Source of the DNA: Artocarpus heterophyllus
Lineage: Eukaryota; Streptophyta; Magnoliopsida; Rosales; Moraceae
Assembly (NCBI GenBank): GCA_025403435.1
Contig: CM046333.1
Location: 13,851,770 to 13,915,769 of the forward strand
Direction of reading: 5' to 3'
DNA: 64,000 bases
Part shown: positions 40,111 through 52,691 of the stretch, one piece after another
How the letters are laid out: every line of letters begins with the position of its first letter
How positions within the stretch are numbered: position 1 is the first letter of the stretch
Made by a program: the position numbers and the translations under genes
Notes under the pieces: generated by a model
Told to the model about the DNA's origin: nothing
Database searches by the model: none
Seen by the model: only the letters and a program-made list of their open reading frames with translations

Positions 40111-41400
40111 AGTGCGATGACAACTTTTTTTTTGGGGGGAAGAAAGTATAATGAGATATGAGTAGCTGGATTCTTACGCTGGGTTTTTTTGACATTTCAA
40201 CTTTTTTAATAATATATAATTCAGATTTTTGTTTGCTATTCTTTAATATTGGTCAATATATCGACTTGCTTATTAGATTAGGTATCATTCGAATCCAAGT
40301 TTGAATGAAAGGATTCAAGCTGCCCAACTTAATAATGCACGTGTGATTTGATTTTATAAGTAGCATTTTTGATGGGTGGGTTATTTACTTTTTTATATCT
40401 TGTATTTGTATTTGAAGTTTATTTAAACAATATATTTTTAATTTTTTTTCATTAAATTGATACTTTAGGCTAAATTTAATATATATATTTATATGTTTTT
40501 TTAATTAATCTTCAAATTCGACGTAAAATTGATGAAAATACTCTCAAATTAAAAAAATAATATAACTTTAAAAATTAAAAAACAACTTTAATTAAGATTT
40601 TTGCTTTAAAAATGTATAAAATACTTTTAAAAATAGGTATTTTATACGTTTTTAATTTTGTTTTCTTCTTACTTTTTGAAAGTTTTAATTTCTTTTCTCT
40701 TTTATTTAAAAATAATTTGGTCATTTTAAAGGTCAAAATTAACTATTGATTAAGATAAAATATAGATTTATATATTAAATCTAACATAAAAACTAAAATT
40801 ATAGTTTTTGAATTAATTTAGCCCTTTTCCATTTGCTGCTATTGGTTAGTGAGGTGTACAAAACAAAACAAATTTATTAAATAATGTGAATACACATCAT
40901 TTTTTAGTTTTCTTTTTTTGAAATTTTTTCTTTACTTGTTTTTGTTAAAGAACCGATGTGATTAGCTTTATCTAAAAAAAATGATTGCTAATAAATTTGC
41001 TTAAAACCTCAAGTGGGGATTTATAGGCTTTTAATCTCTTTTGTTGCATTAAACAATTTATTTAGGAAGTCGATTAATGCAGTCACAATAGTATAATAAT
41101 AACTAGAAAAAAATGAAAGAAAAAAGATATAGTTTCATAATTGACGTCCTAATAATGTGAGATTGCCGAAGTTGTCCTTCAGGGTAGTTAAAGGGCGAAA
41201 ACGTCTGTACCAACCAAACCTGAAAAATAAATAAATTATATAAAAAAGCATCACACATATCAACCCTTCAAAGTCATGACTTTGCACCACCTAACTCCAA
41301 CACTTTTCTTTGTGGGGCAGCTCGCCACAACACGTGCTTATGCCATGCAAATTCTTGCCCTCTCAAACGAAACACATAAACCACCTAACTATGCATTTGC

Positions 41401-41431
41401 ATAATAATAATAATAATAATAATAATAATAT
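41401..41431. repeat. (ATA)n microsatellite
   Basis: About ten ATA units. Confidence 0.85.
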
Positions 41432-41729
41432 GTGATACAGAACATCATCTCTTATGGCTATTTCTACAACATGTCACATTATAATTGAGGCCCTTTGAGC
41501 CTCTGTCTATGGTGTCTAAGGAATATACTTAAAATTATTCCAATCCTACTTGGAGAAACGTGTAGGGTTTTATTAGTATTATCATCGTGATTTTGGGGCT
41601 TTATTTGAATGGTCTTCTTGTCCACTTTCACTTTTTCAATTCCCCTCGCGCTACAGATGTTGAAGTTGTGTCAAAATACACAACAAAATTGAGGTGAAGG
41701 CTTGGGAATTAGGTTTTAAACATTAACCC

Positions 41730-41955
41730 CCTGCTTGGCATAGCAGTTCCTACCACAAACTCACACATGTTACAATAACAATAAAAAAATTACTACAGTA
41801 TAAAACTCTTACATGCTACAGTAAAAATAGTTCCCACAACCTTCCAAACACCACCTAAAATATGAAACTTTCATATGCTGCAATATAAAGTTTTTATATG
41901 TTAGAATACTTAAGTTTCAGCTTCAAGTTTTAAGTTGGTTTTAAAACACTATTGT
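41730..41955. repeat. Dispersed short repeat, copy 5
   Basis: Starts TGCTTGGCATAGCAGTTCC and holds TACAGTATAAAACTCTTACA and GCAATATAAAGTTTTTATA. CCTTCCAAACACCACC lies in the middle, so this may be two copies side by side. Confidence 0.5.
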
Positions 41956-42779
41956 TATCCCTCAAAGTAACAAATTATGATATCTCGATCACCATTGGCT
42001 ACTAAATTTTGGGCACGAGCTTTTGAGGTTTGAATGAGAAATAGTGAGTTGGGAACGTGGGACATGTTTTTTTTTTTCTTGAGTTGGGATATCTTTTTTA
42101 ATAGATGGCATTGGAGTTTTTTTGCACGAAGAAGAGATCACTATCGAAGACAAAGAAGGAAGAGGAGGAGGAGGTTTTGTTGAAATATTTGTGATCCAAG
42201 ATCGTCAGTTTTTATGATGATGCTGTTTGTAACTGCTGTCTTTGTACTACCATTTTTTAGTGTAAAAGAGGTCTTTTTTTCAGCGTATTTTTGGCATTTT
42301 GATTTCGACTTCTTAATTTAGGGTCGTTTTTTATTCTATTGTCCTTTTTTTATTCCTTATCCTAATGTCGTTTTTTTATTTCAACCTTTTAATTTGAAAT
42401 TCTTACTTCATCTCGTTTTTCTGTTTTATTATCGCTTCATCCTTCATTCTGATGTCAATTTCTTATTTTGTTGTCGTTTTCTCACTCTTATTCTAATGTC
42501 ATTCACTTTTTCTGTTTTCAACGCCTTAATTCAATGCCCCTTTCTCATTCTTCTATAAGCGTAAAAATGTTGTTTGTAACTTGTCATCGTAAAAATTAAA
42601 GAGCTTTTTCACACCAATACACCTAAATTTATTTGCTAATTGGTGTACATTATGACGTGACCTTGTCATTAGCAATTCGACTGTTATTTCTAATTTTTAG
42701 AACCCAAGAAGCTCACTTTGTTGTGAATTTTGCCGAAAATCCCTTGATGAGAACAGATAACCTCCCTAAAACAAACATA

Positions 42780-42905
42780 AAGGGTGTTTGGGAGAGTAAT
42801 TGGGAGTGATAATATTGATTTGAATATTGATGTAGTATTTTTTTTATTTTTTATTATAATTGTTAAAAGTTTTATATTGTTTATTAGTTGCAACTATAGT
42901 ATGTG
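42780..42905. repeat. Dispersed short repeat, copy 6
   Basis: Starts AGGGTGTTTGGGAGAG; holds the complement-strand core TTATTATAATTGTTAAAAG and TTTTATATTGTTTATTAG. Confidence 0.4.
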
Positions 42906-43986
42906 AATAAAGAACAAAGGTGTATTGTCCTTTTATATGTCGTGTAGCATTATCATCGTCATGTCGTGTTCAGATGCTGACTTTTCCACTTATTGTCGTT
43001 TCCTACATTTGTTGTTGTCTCTTCATTTATTTTTTTTTTTAAATCTCCAATCACCATTATTTTTAAACGCCTTTTTTTAATTCCACCGTTCGTCAAAATA
43101 ACAACCGAATCCACACCAACCCTTAATTTGCTTTTTCGGAACGGAGTTTTCCCCTTCTCCTGGAACGAAGTTTGTAGTAATGCATCGTCAACAGAAGGAA
43201 ATCTAGGCAGAGAGGTGGATTACAATTCAGTCTTGGTTCCGCCCGTCCTTCTGTTGACTCCTGCGACTAGAATAATCTAGAAACTCTGTTTTGTGAGGTA
43301 AATGTTATAACCGATCGTTTGAAGGAGTTTGGGCTGATGTTGGGAGCTTTGCGTGTGTAAGGTTTTTATTTATGTTTTTTTAAATCACCGCATCAATTAT
43401 GCAGCTCGCCACCTGTGGCGCTGGACACTTCATATTGAGACGTTTAGCATCGTCAATGGGGAGTGATCTGCCACCTGCCTCCTCGTGCTAATTCACTGTT
43501 ACGATGCTCTTGTTTAGTTTTGCTCTTTGTTTATAAACTATTATTATTATTATTATTTCCTGAATTGTTATTCTTATGTGGTGGCTAAATGGCGAGGGTT
43601 TTTTTTTATTTAGAGAAAGGATCTTTTTCCAGGTGGTTTAATCAATGATTTATCAATGTGAATTTATTATTGATTAGTTTAATAGTTTATAAATAATTAA
43701 CTAATATTAGTTAGCATTTAATTAATCAATTAAACTTAATAATTTACCGGTTTATGATAAACTATAGTTGATCAATCATCAATGTACCGCTTCTAAAAAG
43801 CCGTCATTTCCTAAATTTTAAAAAGGAGATCAAAATAGACCATTTGTCTAATTTGCTGTTATTGTTATTTTCGGTTTAGAAACCGTTTTGTTTTTGTTCA
43901 ATGAGGTCAGTACCAAGGGGAGGGGGTTCAAAAAAAATATGCAGGGGAAGAACAATCAAGCCCAGCATAAATTTACCAACCAACAA

Positions 43987-44002
43987 CCCCCCCCCCCCCC
44001 CC
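43987..44002. repeat. Poly(C) tract, 16 bases
   Basis: Sixteen consecutive C followed by AAAACCCC and a run of A. Unusual in this AT-rich DNA and prone to miscalled length. Confidence 0.75.
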
Positions 44003-44216
44003 AAAACCCCAAAAAAAAAAAAGGAGAATATTTAAATGTGGATTGTCTCGAGCAATCGATATTACACATTAAGGAAACATGCGATGAACACAGCCAATCA
44101 GTCAACAAATATGACAGCGGAGTCTGTAACAATATCTTAGTTGATGTAGATTCAATTAACAAATAGGATTAAAGGTCTCTAACATGGAGACAACAAACCA
44201 TCAGAAGAAAGTAAAT

Positions 44217-44218
<2 letters not shown>

Positions 44219-44247
<29 letters not shown>
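44219..44247. repeat. (AT)n microsatellite
   Basis: About fourteen AT units, 40 bp downstream of the Ole e 1-like stop codon. Confidence 0.85.
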
Positions 44248-44287
44248 ACTTATAAAATGAAGTCAATGGAGGAACTCAAAACCACAT

Positions 44288-45771
44288 CTAGTCTTCGTAT
44301 TCCGTCTCCTGGTACTGCTTGAGAACATTTGCGCAAACTCCCAGGGGTTCATCCATCTCAAATCCAATTGAATTCACTAAACGCTTCTCTGAAGCCATAC
44401 CATTGTTGGCAGTGAGGAAGACAGGGGCACGCTCGCGTCCTGGGGCTGCTTTCGCGCAGTTTTGCTGAGGACTGCTGACAACGAGAGAGTGACAAATCTG
44501 GTTCTCATGGTCCTCAGCAATTAACATACTGTAGCATCCCTCAGAGTCTGTTGTTGTCTCCTTGCTGAAGCGAAGCTTCAATGTGTCCCTGTCTAAGCAT
44601 TCGATTCTAACCCTCGCGCCTGTACATCATTATGCATTTAATGAGGCACAAAGATGATAATAAAATGAGGAGTTGCTGTAAGCTTAGCCTGACAATAATT
44701 CCACATCCGCTTTCACCGTTGAAACGATGAGATCAAATCTCCCCAACTCTCAAATTCAAAAAAGATCACAAACGACGAGAGATCATGCAATGGTATGTTT
44801 TACATGGGTTTCATCCAACCATATCCTTTCTGAATTTAAAGGGTATGTATGAAATATGGACATGTAAGAACATTGAACATTTACAAGATCCAATGCAATA
44901 TACTCTCTAAGAGGAAATTTGTTATTAAGGCAAGCACAAAAGAGAAAAATACAGGCATCATCGTCAACCAATTTATACAAACTAAAGAAACAAAACACAA
45001 CTCTAAGTAAGCATTGAAAAAAGAACAAACAGATTTAGTTGGCAGTATGTATATAATATTATAATAATATTCAATTGAATCTAAAGAAGCAATTTTCAGC
45101 GCTGAAAAGCAATAAACAGACTCAGATGAGTATTAAAAAACACTAAATTTGCGTAGATGAGTAAACCACCTAACCGTCAAGACCAATTCCTTCTATCAAA
45201 AGGTTGTCCTAGACCCTAAATCTTTTGACAAGCAAATAAACATAAATAAAATAAAAATAGAAAAGCACATTCAATATCAAAGCCGGAATTTTTTTTTTCA
45301 ATTTTACGTGCTCAAAAACAAACAGATCTCAAGCCATTATCTACTTAACAGATTCACACAATCGGTATCCTAAAATGCAAATCGAAACACAAAGTCCTTC
45401 AAACAGCGCAAATCATTCACAACCGCTCAGATCAAGCAGATCAACCACTTTCTCATTTTAAAACCGCTCCAAACCGACATCCTTGAGTTCCGAATCTAAA
45501 AAATCTAGACTTTTACACCGAAAAAAACTCAGATCCACAACTCACTCCCTAATGGCGAACCAACCGCCATTAAATCGTACTAAACAAGAATAGTAAACAC
45601 AAAAGTGAGTGACTTACCGGGAATGTAGGTGGTGGCGGAGGTCTCGAATCCGGCACGGCAAGTGTCGCAGTACACTTTCCCTTCCACACGGAACGGGTTC
45701 TTCATCGGACGGCTCGCGACGGCCAGCGCCGGCAGCAAGCAAAGCGCGATCAGCAGAACTGCTTTCGCCAT
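44288..45771 (-). CDS. Secreted Ole e 1/SAH7-like protein
   Basis: Two exons on the minus strand, 45771-45618 and 44619-44288 (intron about 1 kb, CCCG|GTAAGT...TGTACAG|GC), giving 161 aa. A clear signal peptide (MAKAVLLIALCLLPALAVA) precedes the Ole e 1 domain: VYCDTCRAGFETSATTYIPG, then AEDHENQIC, NNGMASEKR and CANVLKQYQETE. Cys35, 38, 59, 94, 106 and 147 are the six conserved cysteines; Cys80 is extra. The overall pattern and the QYQETE ending resemble Arabidopsis SAH7 and tomato LAT52. Family members are secreted, small, disulfide-bonded proteins of pollen or the cell wall; olive Ole e 1 is a pollen allergen. The molecular role is not established. The first ATG on the transcript strand in this frame is the one chosen. 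Confidence 0.92.
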
Positions 45772-46030
45772 TAATGGTTTCTTCTCGCAGAAATCTAGAG
45801 AGAGAGATTCGAAGAAGACAAAGCCCAAAGAGAGAGAGTGTGTGAGAAATTAGAGGGAAAGACAGAGGGATAAAAGGGTAAGGGCGAAGGCTTTGGGTGA
45901 AATAAAGTAATTGCAGGTGTGGATGGATAATTGAGAAATGCGCGTGAGGAGGTGTTTTGGCGTGTGGGTGAGAATTTTGTTGCTTTTGACTTTTGTCTGA
46001 CAAGCGAATTAAAACCTTCCATGTGGTCTA
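45772..46030 (-). promoter_or_regulatory. 5' leader and proximal promoter of the Ole e 1-like gene
   Basis: On the minus strand two CT-repeat stretches (about 45791-45805 and 45829-45842) precede the ATG, typical of plant leaders. CTTTTATCCC near 45870 is a weak TATA candidate. No further elements are claimed. Confidence 0.35.
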
Positions 46031-47500
46031 CGAGCGTTTTTTACGTCATTTCAAGTCTCTTGTGTTGGGGACTGATTGGGAGTGTAGAGAGGTTTTGGAG
46101 AGGAGGAGCGTAGAGGAATGCATGCGGCTTGTCATGATTGGGTACAAGCTGGCGATGTCGGTGGTCACATGGAGGACGATGGGGCGTTTTGAATGTTTTC
46201 TGCGAAAGCAAGCGAGTATTGATGATGCATGCGTCCAACGCCGAACACCCTAATTAAAAACCGTGATGAACGGTGTCTTTTTTTTTTTTTTTGCCCTTTC
46301 TCTTTTTGAAAAAGAAAAGTAAAGAAAATGATTTTTCAGAAATTATTATTAGTTGTAATTATGTCATAACTCAAAAAAATAAAAATAAAAATTATACTAC
46401 AGGACAAAATTGTTACAGTGGAATCAATATTTTAAAACATTATAAAAATAAAAAAATACATTATAATTATCATGATGATGTCACGTTTTGTTATTTATGT
46501 TATATAATTACATGCTAATTATTTAGCTTATTTGATATTTTATTATTCTTAAAATTTTTTTGAAAATCTTGGTATATTTTAATTTTACAATTTTGTGCCT
46601 TTTAAAGCCCAGCCCAATGGTAATACGGCAAGCGTCGGCTTGGTGATGGGTTTAGGCCCACATGGTAATGCCTGCCTCTGTCATCGAATGATTTTTATTT
46701 TTTATTTTTGATAGAAATGCATCCTATATATCCATCTCTTCCAAGATTGTCAACAAGAAGATTCTCCCTCTCAAGATTTGAACCTAGTAGACCCTAACTT
46801 TACCCTACCCTTCCAAACTACTGGACAAACCTCAATGGTGATGAAGTCTAGAAAAGAGAAGGAACGATCCAAATAGCATATTTGGGCTGACAACTAATAA
46901 ATAATATCATCAAATAAAGTTAAAGTTTAAAGAAAAATAAAGAATGAGCGAAATAGCATATTGTTTAGGTTAAGAATTAAAAAATAATATCACATATTTT
47001 AAAAATATATAGTAAATAAAACACCATGAAAAATTAAGATTTATTTAACGAGAAATCGAGAATAACACTCCTAAAATTCTCTTACATCTTTTTTCTTATT
47101 ATCTCTCTCTCCTCTCTTATTGGCTGTTGCAGATAGAAAATATAGTATTTATATATGAATATAAAAATTTACAAATAATGTCAACAGGAAAATATTATAT
47201 TTTTTGATTAATACCGTATTTTTACATATTTACAGACGACATCACCTATGGCGGAAAAATATTACATTTACAAAAAAATCTAATATAAAATGTTACCATG
47301 CAATACAAAATCTGATTTCAAAAGAATAAAAATAATAATAATAATAAATCAACAAGGCCATCAAAAACTAACACATAAAGTCCATCTCCAACTACAATCT
47401 GACGAATCTCTAGTTAAGCTTGGTCCCCTATTGACACCGCCCACCCTGTCGAGTTCAACACCGGTCGATCTTTCTAACTCCGGTGACAATTTGTCAAGCT
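46031..47500. other. Intergenic, no gene seen
   Basis: AT-rich spacer. A stretch near 46600-46830 (AAAGCCCAGCCCAATGG onward) looks like decayed retroelement sequence. An open frame at 47290-47658 overlaps the tandem-duplicated unit and shows no domain. Confidence 0.4.
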
Positions 47501-47907
47501 TCGGCCCCGACAAGTCTCAAATGGCACCACAGATCTGCAACCAACGGTCTGTGCACCCCGCCGTCAGTTGCGCGTTATGGCTAACCCTGCCGCCTCTATT
47601 CGCTTCAGACAAGATTGTCGACCAAAACCCTAGCTGTTCCAAGTCGAAGCGACACTAGAAAATACTGCAGCCACGCTACAAACAAAAGAAAAAGGAGAGA
47701 GACATAGAGAAATGGGGAGCGGAGGAGAGAGAGAGACAACAAAGCACAGATTTTCTATCGCCGTCAAAGTCCAATCACCATTGAAGACAAGATTGGAGCT
47801 CCGTCATGCATTTGTTCTAAGGGAAGAATGATCGGGAAAGAAGAAAAAAAAAAGAGAGAGAGAGAAAGAAGCGAGCAAAGTGAGAGGGGAAAATCTGAAT
47901 ATGTTAT

Positions 47908-48146
47908 TGTCGAGAATAGGGATTATTTAGGCAAGATTTGAGCTGTAAATCATGTAAATATGGTAAATAGGTATCAGCTAGTTGTCAAGTTTATTTTAGG
48001 TTGATTTCGTTTCCTCTTTGCTGATATTCTTTCTCTCTAAATCAATAATTCTATTCCTGATATTGAGCTGTAATTATGCTGTAAATTACTATAAAGACAA
48101 TCTCAATAGAAGAAAAAATTATTCCCTCAATTTGTCTCTTTCAAGT
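47908..48146 (+). repeat. 5' LTR of the young Copia element
   Basis: 239 bp, TGTCGAGAATAGG...CTTTCAAGT. Contains a TATA-like TATAAAG at 48090-48096. The terminal dinucleotides judged by the target duplication are TG...GT, not TG...CA. Confidence 0.92.
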
Positions 48147-48158
48147 TGGCATCAGAGC
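48147..48158 (+). other. Primer-binding site (tRNA-Met type)
   Basis: TGGCATCAGAGC directly abuts the 5' LTR; it differs by one base from the usual TGGTATCAGAGC. Confidence 0.88.
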
Positions 48159-48213
48159 CGACCCTTTCCTGCCCAGAATTTTTTTTCCTGCGTCTTTACC
48201 CTAAGCCAGAACC

Positions 48214-51200
48214 ATGTCAGAATATTTTAGCGAATCCACCACCATTCCTCAGTCCTCCTCACAACCCACAGTGACCAGAGATCTGCCAAAAACAACCTCT
48301 GATTCACACCCTGTCCAAATAACCACCATCAAGCTGAACGGCGACAACTTCTTGCGATGGTCTCAGTCGGTGAGAATGTATATCCGGGGCCGAGGAAAGA
48401 TGGGATATTTAACGGGTGACAAGAAAGCTCCGTTGGAAGATGACCCAACGTATGATACATGGGATGCCGAAAATTCCATGGTAATGACGTGGCTGGTAAA
48501 CTCCATGGAAGAGGAGATTGGCGCAAATTATATGTGTTTTCCTACGGCGTATGAGTTATGGGAAAATATAAATCAGATGTATTCTGATTTAGGGAATCAG
48601 TCCCAAATTTTTGAGTTGACTCTCAAACTTGGTGAATTGCGGCAAGGAGAAGAAACGGTCACCAAGTATTTCAACTCCTTGAAGAGACTCTGGCAGGACC
48701 TTGATCTCTTTGATGCTTATGAGTGGAAGAATGCTGAAGATGGACAGCACCACAAGAAAACAGTGGAAGATAGTCGTATCTTCAAGTTCTTGGCTGACCT
48801 CAATGTTGAGTTCGACGAGGTGAGGGGGAGAATTATCGGTAGGAGGCCGCTGCCGTCCCTTGGCGAAGTCTTCTCTGAAGTTAGGAGGGAGGAGAGCCGG
48901 AGGAATGTTATGCTCGGCAAGAAGGGACCTGCTGCTACCGTTGAAGGTTCTGCCCTTGCTTCTACAGGCCTAAACATGCGTAGAGGTGCTGCCAACCTAC
49001 GTAAACTAGAGGAGAAACCAAGTGTGTGGTGCGACTATTGCAACAAGCCGCGTCACACTCGAGAAACCTGCTGGAAGATTCATGGCAAACCCGCCAACTT
49101 CAAGGGCAGAACAGCGCAGAAAACTGGCCGTGACTTTCCCACTGCAAATGAGGCCGAGACTACTGCCAGCACCATCACCAAAGAGCAGCTAGAGCAGCTT
49201 CTAGCACTGTTAAAATCTAATCCATCGTCCAGTACTCCTAGTGTCTCCGTGGCACATACAGGTAACGTAATAAATGCCTTTTCTTGTGGTTTCGGAATTT
49301 CTGCTCCATGGATAATTGATTCTGGAGCATCTGATCATATGACCAACTCCTTGAACTTGTTGAAACTATACTCACCTTGTCTTGAAAATAGAAAAGTTAG
49401 GATTACAGATGGAAGTTTTTCACCTATTGCCGGAAAAGGTTTGGTCCAAATTTCTGAAAAAATAGACCTTAAGTCTGTTCTCTATGTACCTAAACTTACC
49501 TGCAACCTTTTGTCAGTTAGCAAATTATCCAAAGACTCTAACTGTCGTGTAGTTTTTTGTGACTCTCATTGTATTTTTCAGGACCGGAGCTCGGGGAAGA
49601 CGATTGGCAGTGCTAGAATGGTTAATGGTCTTTACTATTTTGAGAATATTTTACCTAGTAATAAAATTGTTCAAGGGCTTAGTAGTATTAGTTCCCTTTC
49701 TGTTCGTGATCAAATAATGGTCTGGCATTGCCGTTTAGGCCACCCCAGTTTTTCATATATGAAACATTTGTTTCCGGATTTGTTTAAAAAAATGAATCCC
49801 TTAGATTTTCAATGTGAATGCTGTGTTCTTGCAAAAAGTCAACGTAGAACATATATTCCTAGACCTTATCTTGAATCAAAACCTTTTTACTTATTTCACA
49901 GCGACGTGTGGGGACCCTCAAAGGTAACTACATCATCTGGAAAAAGATGGTTTGTAACTTTTACAGATGACCATACTCGACTTTGTTGGGTATTTTTGAT
50001 GAGAGAAAAAACTGTGGTTGAAATTTTTTTTAAAGAATTTTATAATTTGATTGAAAACCAGTTTCAAACAAAAATAAACATTTTGAGAACCGACAATGGA
50101 ACAGAGTATTTCAATCAATATGTAGAAACCTTTTTGAAAGAAAAGGGCGTGTTACATCAATCAACCTGCCCCGATACTCCAGAACAAAATGGGGTATCGG
50201 AAAGGAAAAATAAGCACTTGCTTGAAGTTGCTAGGGCCATAATGTTTTACATGAATGTTCCAAAATACTTGTGGGGAGATGCAATTTTAACTGCAGCATA
50301 TTTAATTAATAGGATGCCTACACGAGTTTTAAAACACATCACTCCGCTGGGCTGTTTAAAATTTTTTTTTCCGGAATCTCGAATCAATTCGGATTTACCA
50401 CTAAAAATATTTGGCTGCACCGCATATGTTCACATACCTAAGAGATCCCGGTCGAAATTAGATCCTAGGGTAGAAAAATGTGTTTTTTTAGGATATACTG
50501 CAAATCACAAAGGCTACAAATTTTTTAATCCTCTCACGAAACGTTTTTTCATAACAATGGATGCCACTTTCATGGAAACAAAACCATATTTTACCAAAAA
50601 TTTAATTCAGGGGGAGAATCTAAGGGAACCAAATTTTTGGGAAATATCCGAACCTCTTCCGAATTTGGTTATTGACCAACCTCTTGATTTTCAAAATGAA
50701 AAAAGTGGGGAGTCTGAATCCACAATTGTCGACCGTGAAATTGGTCTGTCGGAAAAGGAAATACTACGAATGGAGAAGAACCGAAATATCCTTGAACCTG
50801 TGGTTTATTCTAGGAGAAATGTCCTCGGAAGAAGCGGAGATGAATTAATCATTCCAGCACAAGCTTCATTGGAAGCCCCGGGCAAAGGAACTATGGATAC
50901 TCCAGGTACCTCTTTTTTCCCTAACTCACAAAAAAACATTCCTTTACCTGTTATTTCTGAGCCTTCCAGTGTCAGTCTCGAGAGTCCAACCCCAATTGTC
51001 CCGCAAGAAAATGATCTTGACCTTGACCTTCCCATTGCCTTTCGAAAAGGTACTCGAACCTGCACCAAATACCCCATTGCCAGATATATAACCTATGATC
51101 ATTTATTCGAAACACATAAGGCATTTACTACTAATATTTCAAAACATGTTGTGCCTAGAAACATTCAGGAAGCCCTGGAGGACAAGGATTGGAGATTAGC

Positions 51201-52684
51201 AGTGTTCAAAGAAATGAATGCCTTAAAGAAGAATGGTACTTGGGAAATTGTTGAAGCACCTAAGGATCAAAAGATAGTAGGATGCAAATGGGTTTTCACA
51301 ATAAAGAGCAAGGCGGATGGTAGTGTAGAGAGATTTAAGGCGAGGCTTGTAGCGAAAGGCTTTACGCAGACATATGGAATTGATTACCAGGAAACATTTG
51401 CTCCTGTTGCAAAAATTAACTCAATTCGAGTACTACTGTCACTTGCGGTTAATCTCAATTGGCCTTTGTATCAGCTGGATGTTAAAAATGCCTTCCTAAA
51501 TGGAGATCTAGATGAAGAAGTGTTTATGAGACTCCCTCCGGGTTTTGAAACAAAGTTTGGAGCTGGAAAGGTGTGTAGACTGAAGAAGTCCCTGTATGGT
51601 CTTAAGCAGTCTCCGAGGGCATGGTTTGAACGTTTTGGCAAGGCCATGAAGCAACTTCGTTATGTTCAAAGTCAAGCTGATCATACCATGTTTTACAGAC
51701 ACTCAAAGGAAAGTAAAATTGCGGTGTTGATTGTATATGTTGATGATATCATCTTAACAGGGAGTGACTACGAGGAACTTGGAGAGCTTAAAGGGAAGCT
51801 TGCAAAAGAATTCGAAATCAAGGACTTGGGAGTGTTGAAATACTTTCTTGGAATGGAGTTTGCAAGATCCAAGGAAGGTATATTTGTCAATCAACGCAAA
51901 TATGTCCTTGATTTGTTGACCGAAACAGGTATGCTAGGATGTAAGCCAGCTGAGACGCCTATGGAGCCCAACGTCAAACTGCAACCAGCAGGGACAGAAT
52001 CTGTAAAGGAGAGGGAGCGCTATCAGAGACTTGTCGGGAGGCTAATTTATTTGTCACACACTCGACCTGACATAGCCTTTCCGGTGAGTGTAGTCAGCCA
52101 ATTCATGCACTTGCCTGGGTCTGAACATTTCGAAGCAGTGTACCGGATCCTAAGGTATCTGAAGGGGACACCCGGTAAAGGTCTTCTGTTTAAATGTCGG
52201 GGACATCTGAAAGTTGAAGCCTATACTGATGTAGACTGGGCGGGAAGTCTAACTGTCTACTTCGGGATATTGCTCATTTGTGGGTGGCAATTTAGTCACC
52301 TGGCGTAGCAAGAAACAGAATGTGGTAGCTCGAAGCAGCGCAGAGGCTGAATTCAGAGCCTTGGCACAGGGAATTTGTGAGGTTTTGTGGATTAAGAGGT
52401 TATTATTGGAGTTGAAGATTTCAGAGTCGGTGCCAATGAAGATGCACTGTGACAACAGAGCAGCAATTTCAATTGCACACAATCCAGTACTTCATGATCG
52501 CACAAAGCATGTGGAAGTCGACAAGCACTTCATCAAAGAAAAAATAGACAATAGTATGATTCGTGTGGACTATGTCCCCACCAAGGAACAAGTAGCTGAT
52601 CTGCTTACAAAGGGGCTATACAAGAAACAGTTCGAATGGTTAGTAAGCAAGCTGGGTATGGAAGACATCTTTAAACCAGCTTGA
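48214..52684 (+). pseudogene. Copia gag-pol polyprotein with one frameshift
   Basis: The frame opens at ATG 48214 and stays open to 52308. In order: UBN2-type gag (about 30-230), CCHC zinc knuckle CDYCNKPRHTRETC (273-286), protease IIDSGASDHM (Asp369), integrase zinc region HCRLGH...CECC, integrase catalytic triad Asp564, Asp627, Glu663, RT with QLDVKNAFLNGD and YVDDIILTG (1175-1178), and the start of RNase H (YTDVDWAGS). Near 52251-52256 the frame shifts: codons expected between TDVDWAGSL and the STSGY-like stretch are missing, fitting a loss of 3n+2 bases (about 8). RNase H then continues in another frame to the TGA at 52682-52684 (SSAEAEFRAL, HDRTKHVEVDKHF, EQVADLLTKGLY). Everything upstream looks intact. 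Confidence 0.92.
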
Positions 52685-52691
52685 GGGGGAG
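52683..52691 (+). other. Polypurine tract
   Basis: GAGGGGGAG overlaps the stop codon region and abuts the 3' LTR. Confidence 0.85.

Larger units (their letters stand above)
40111..44287. other. Intergenic, no gene seen
   Basis: AT-rich spacer between the divergent upstream side of the phosphoglycerate mutase gene and the 3' end of the Ole e 1-like gene. It holds two dispersed short repeats, an (AAT)n tract, a poly(C) tract and an (AT)n tract. Open frames at 42993-43280 and 43888-44166 have no recognisable domain. Confidence 0.45.

Noticed and set aside
44783..45028. Open frame inside the intron of the Ole e 1-like gene
   Set aside because: Hydrophobic low-complexity peptide in a clear intron; no support.
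47290..47658. Open frame of 122 residues before the young Copia element
   Set aside because: Lies across the edge of the tandem-duplicated repeat unit; the second copy of the unit does not keep the frame, so no selection is evident.
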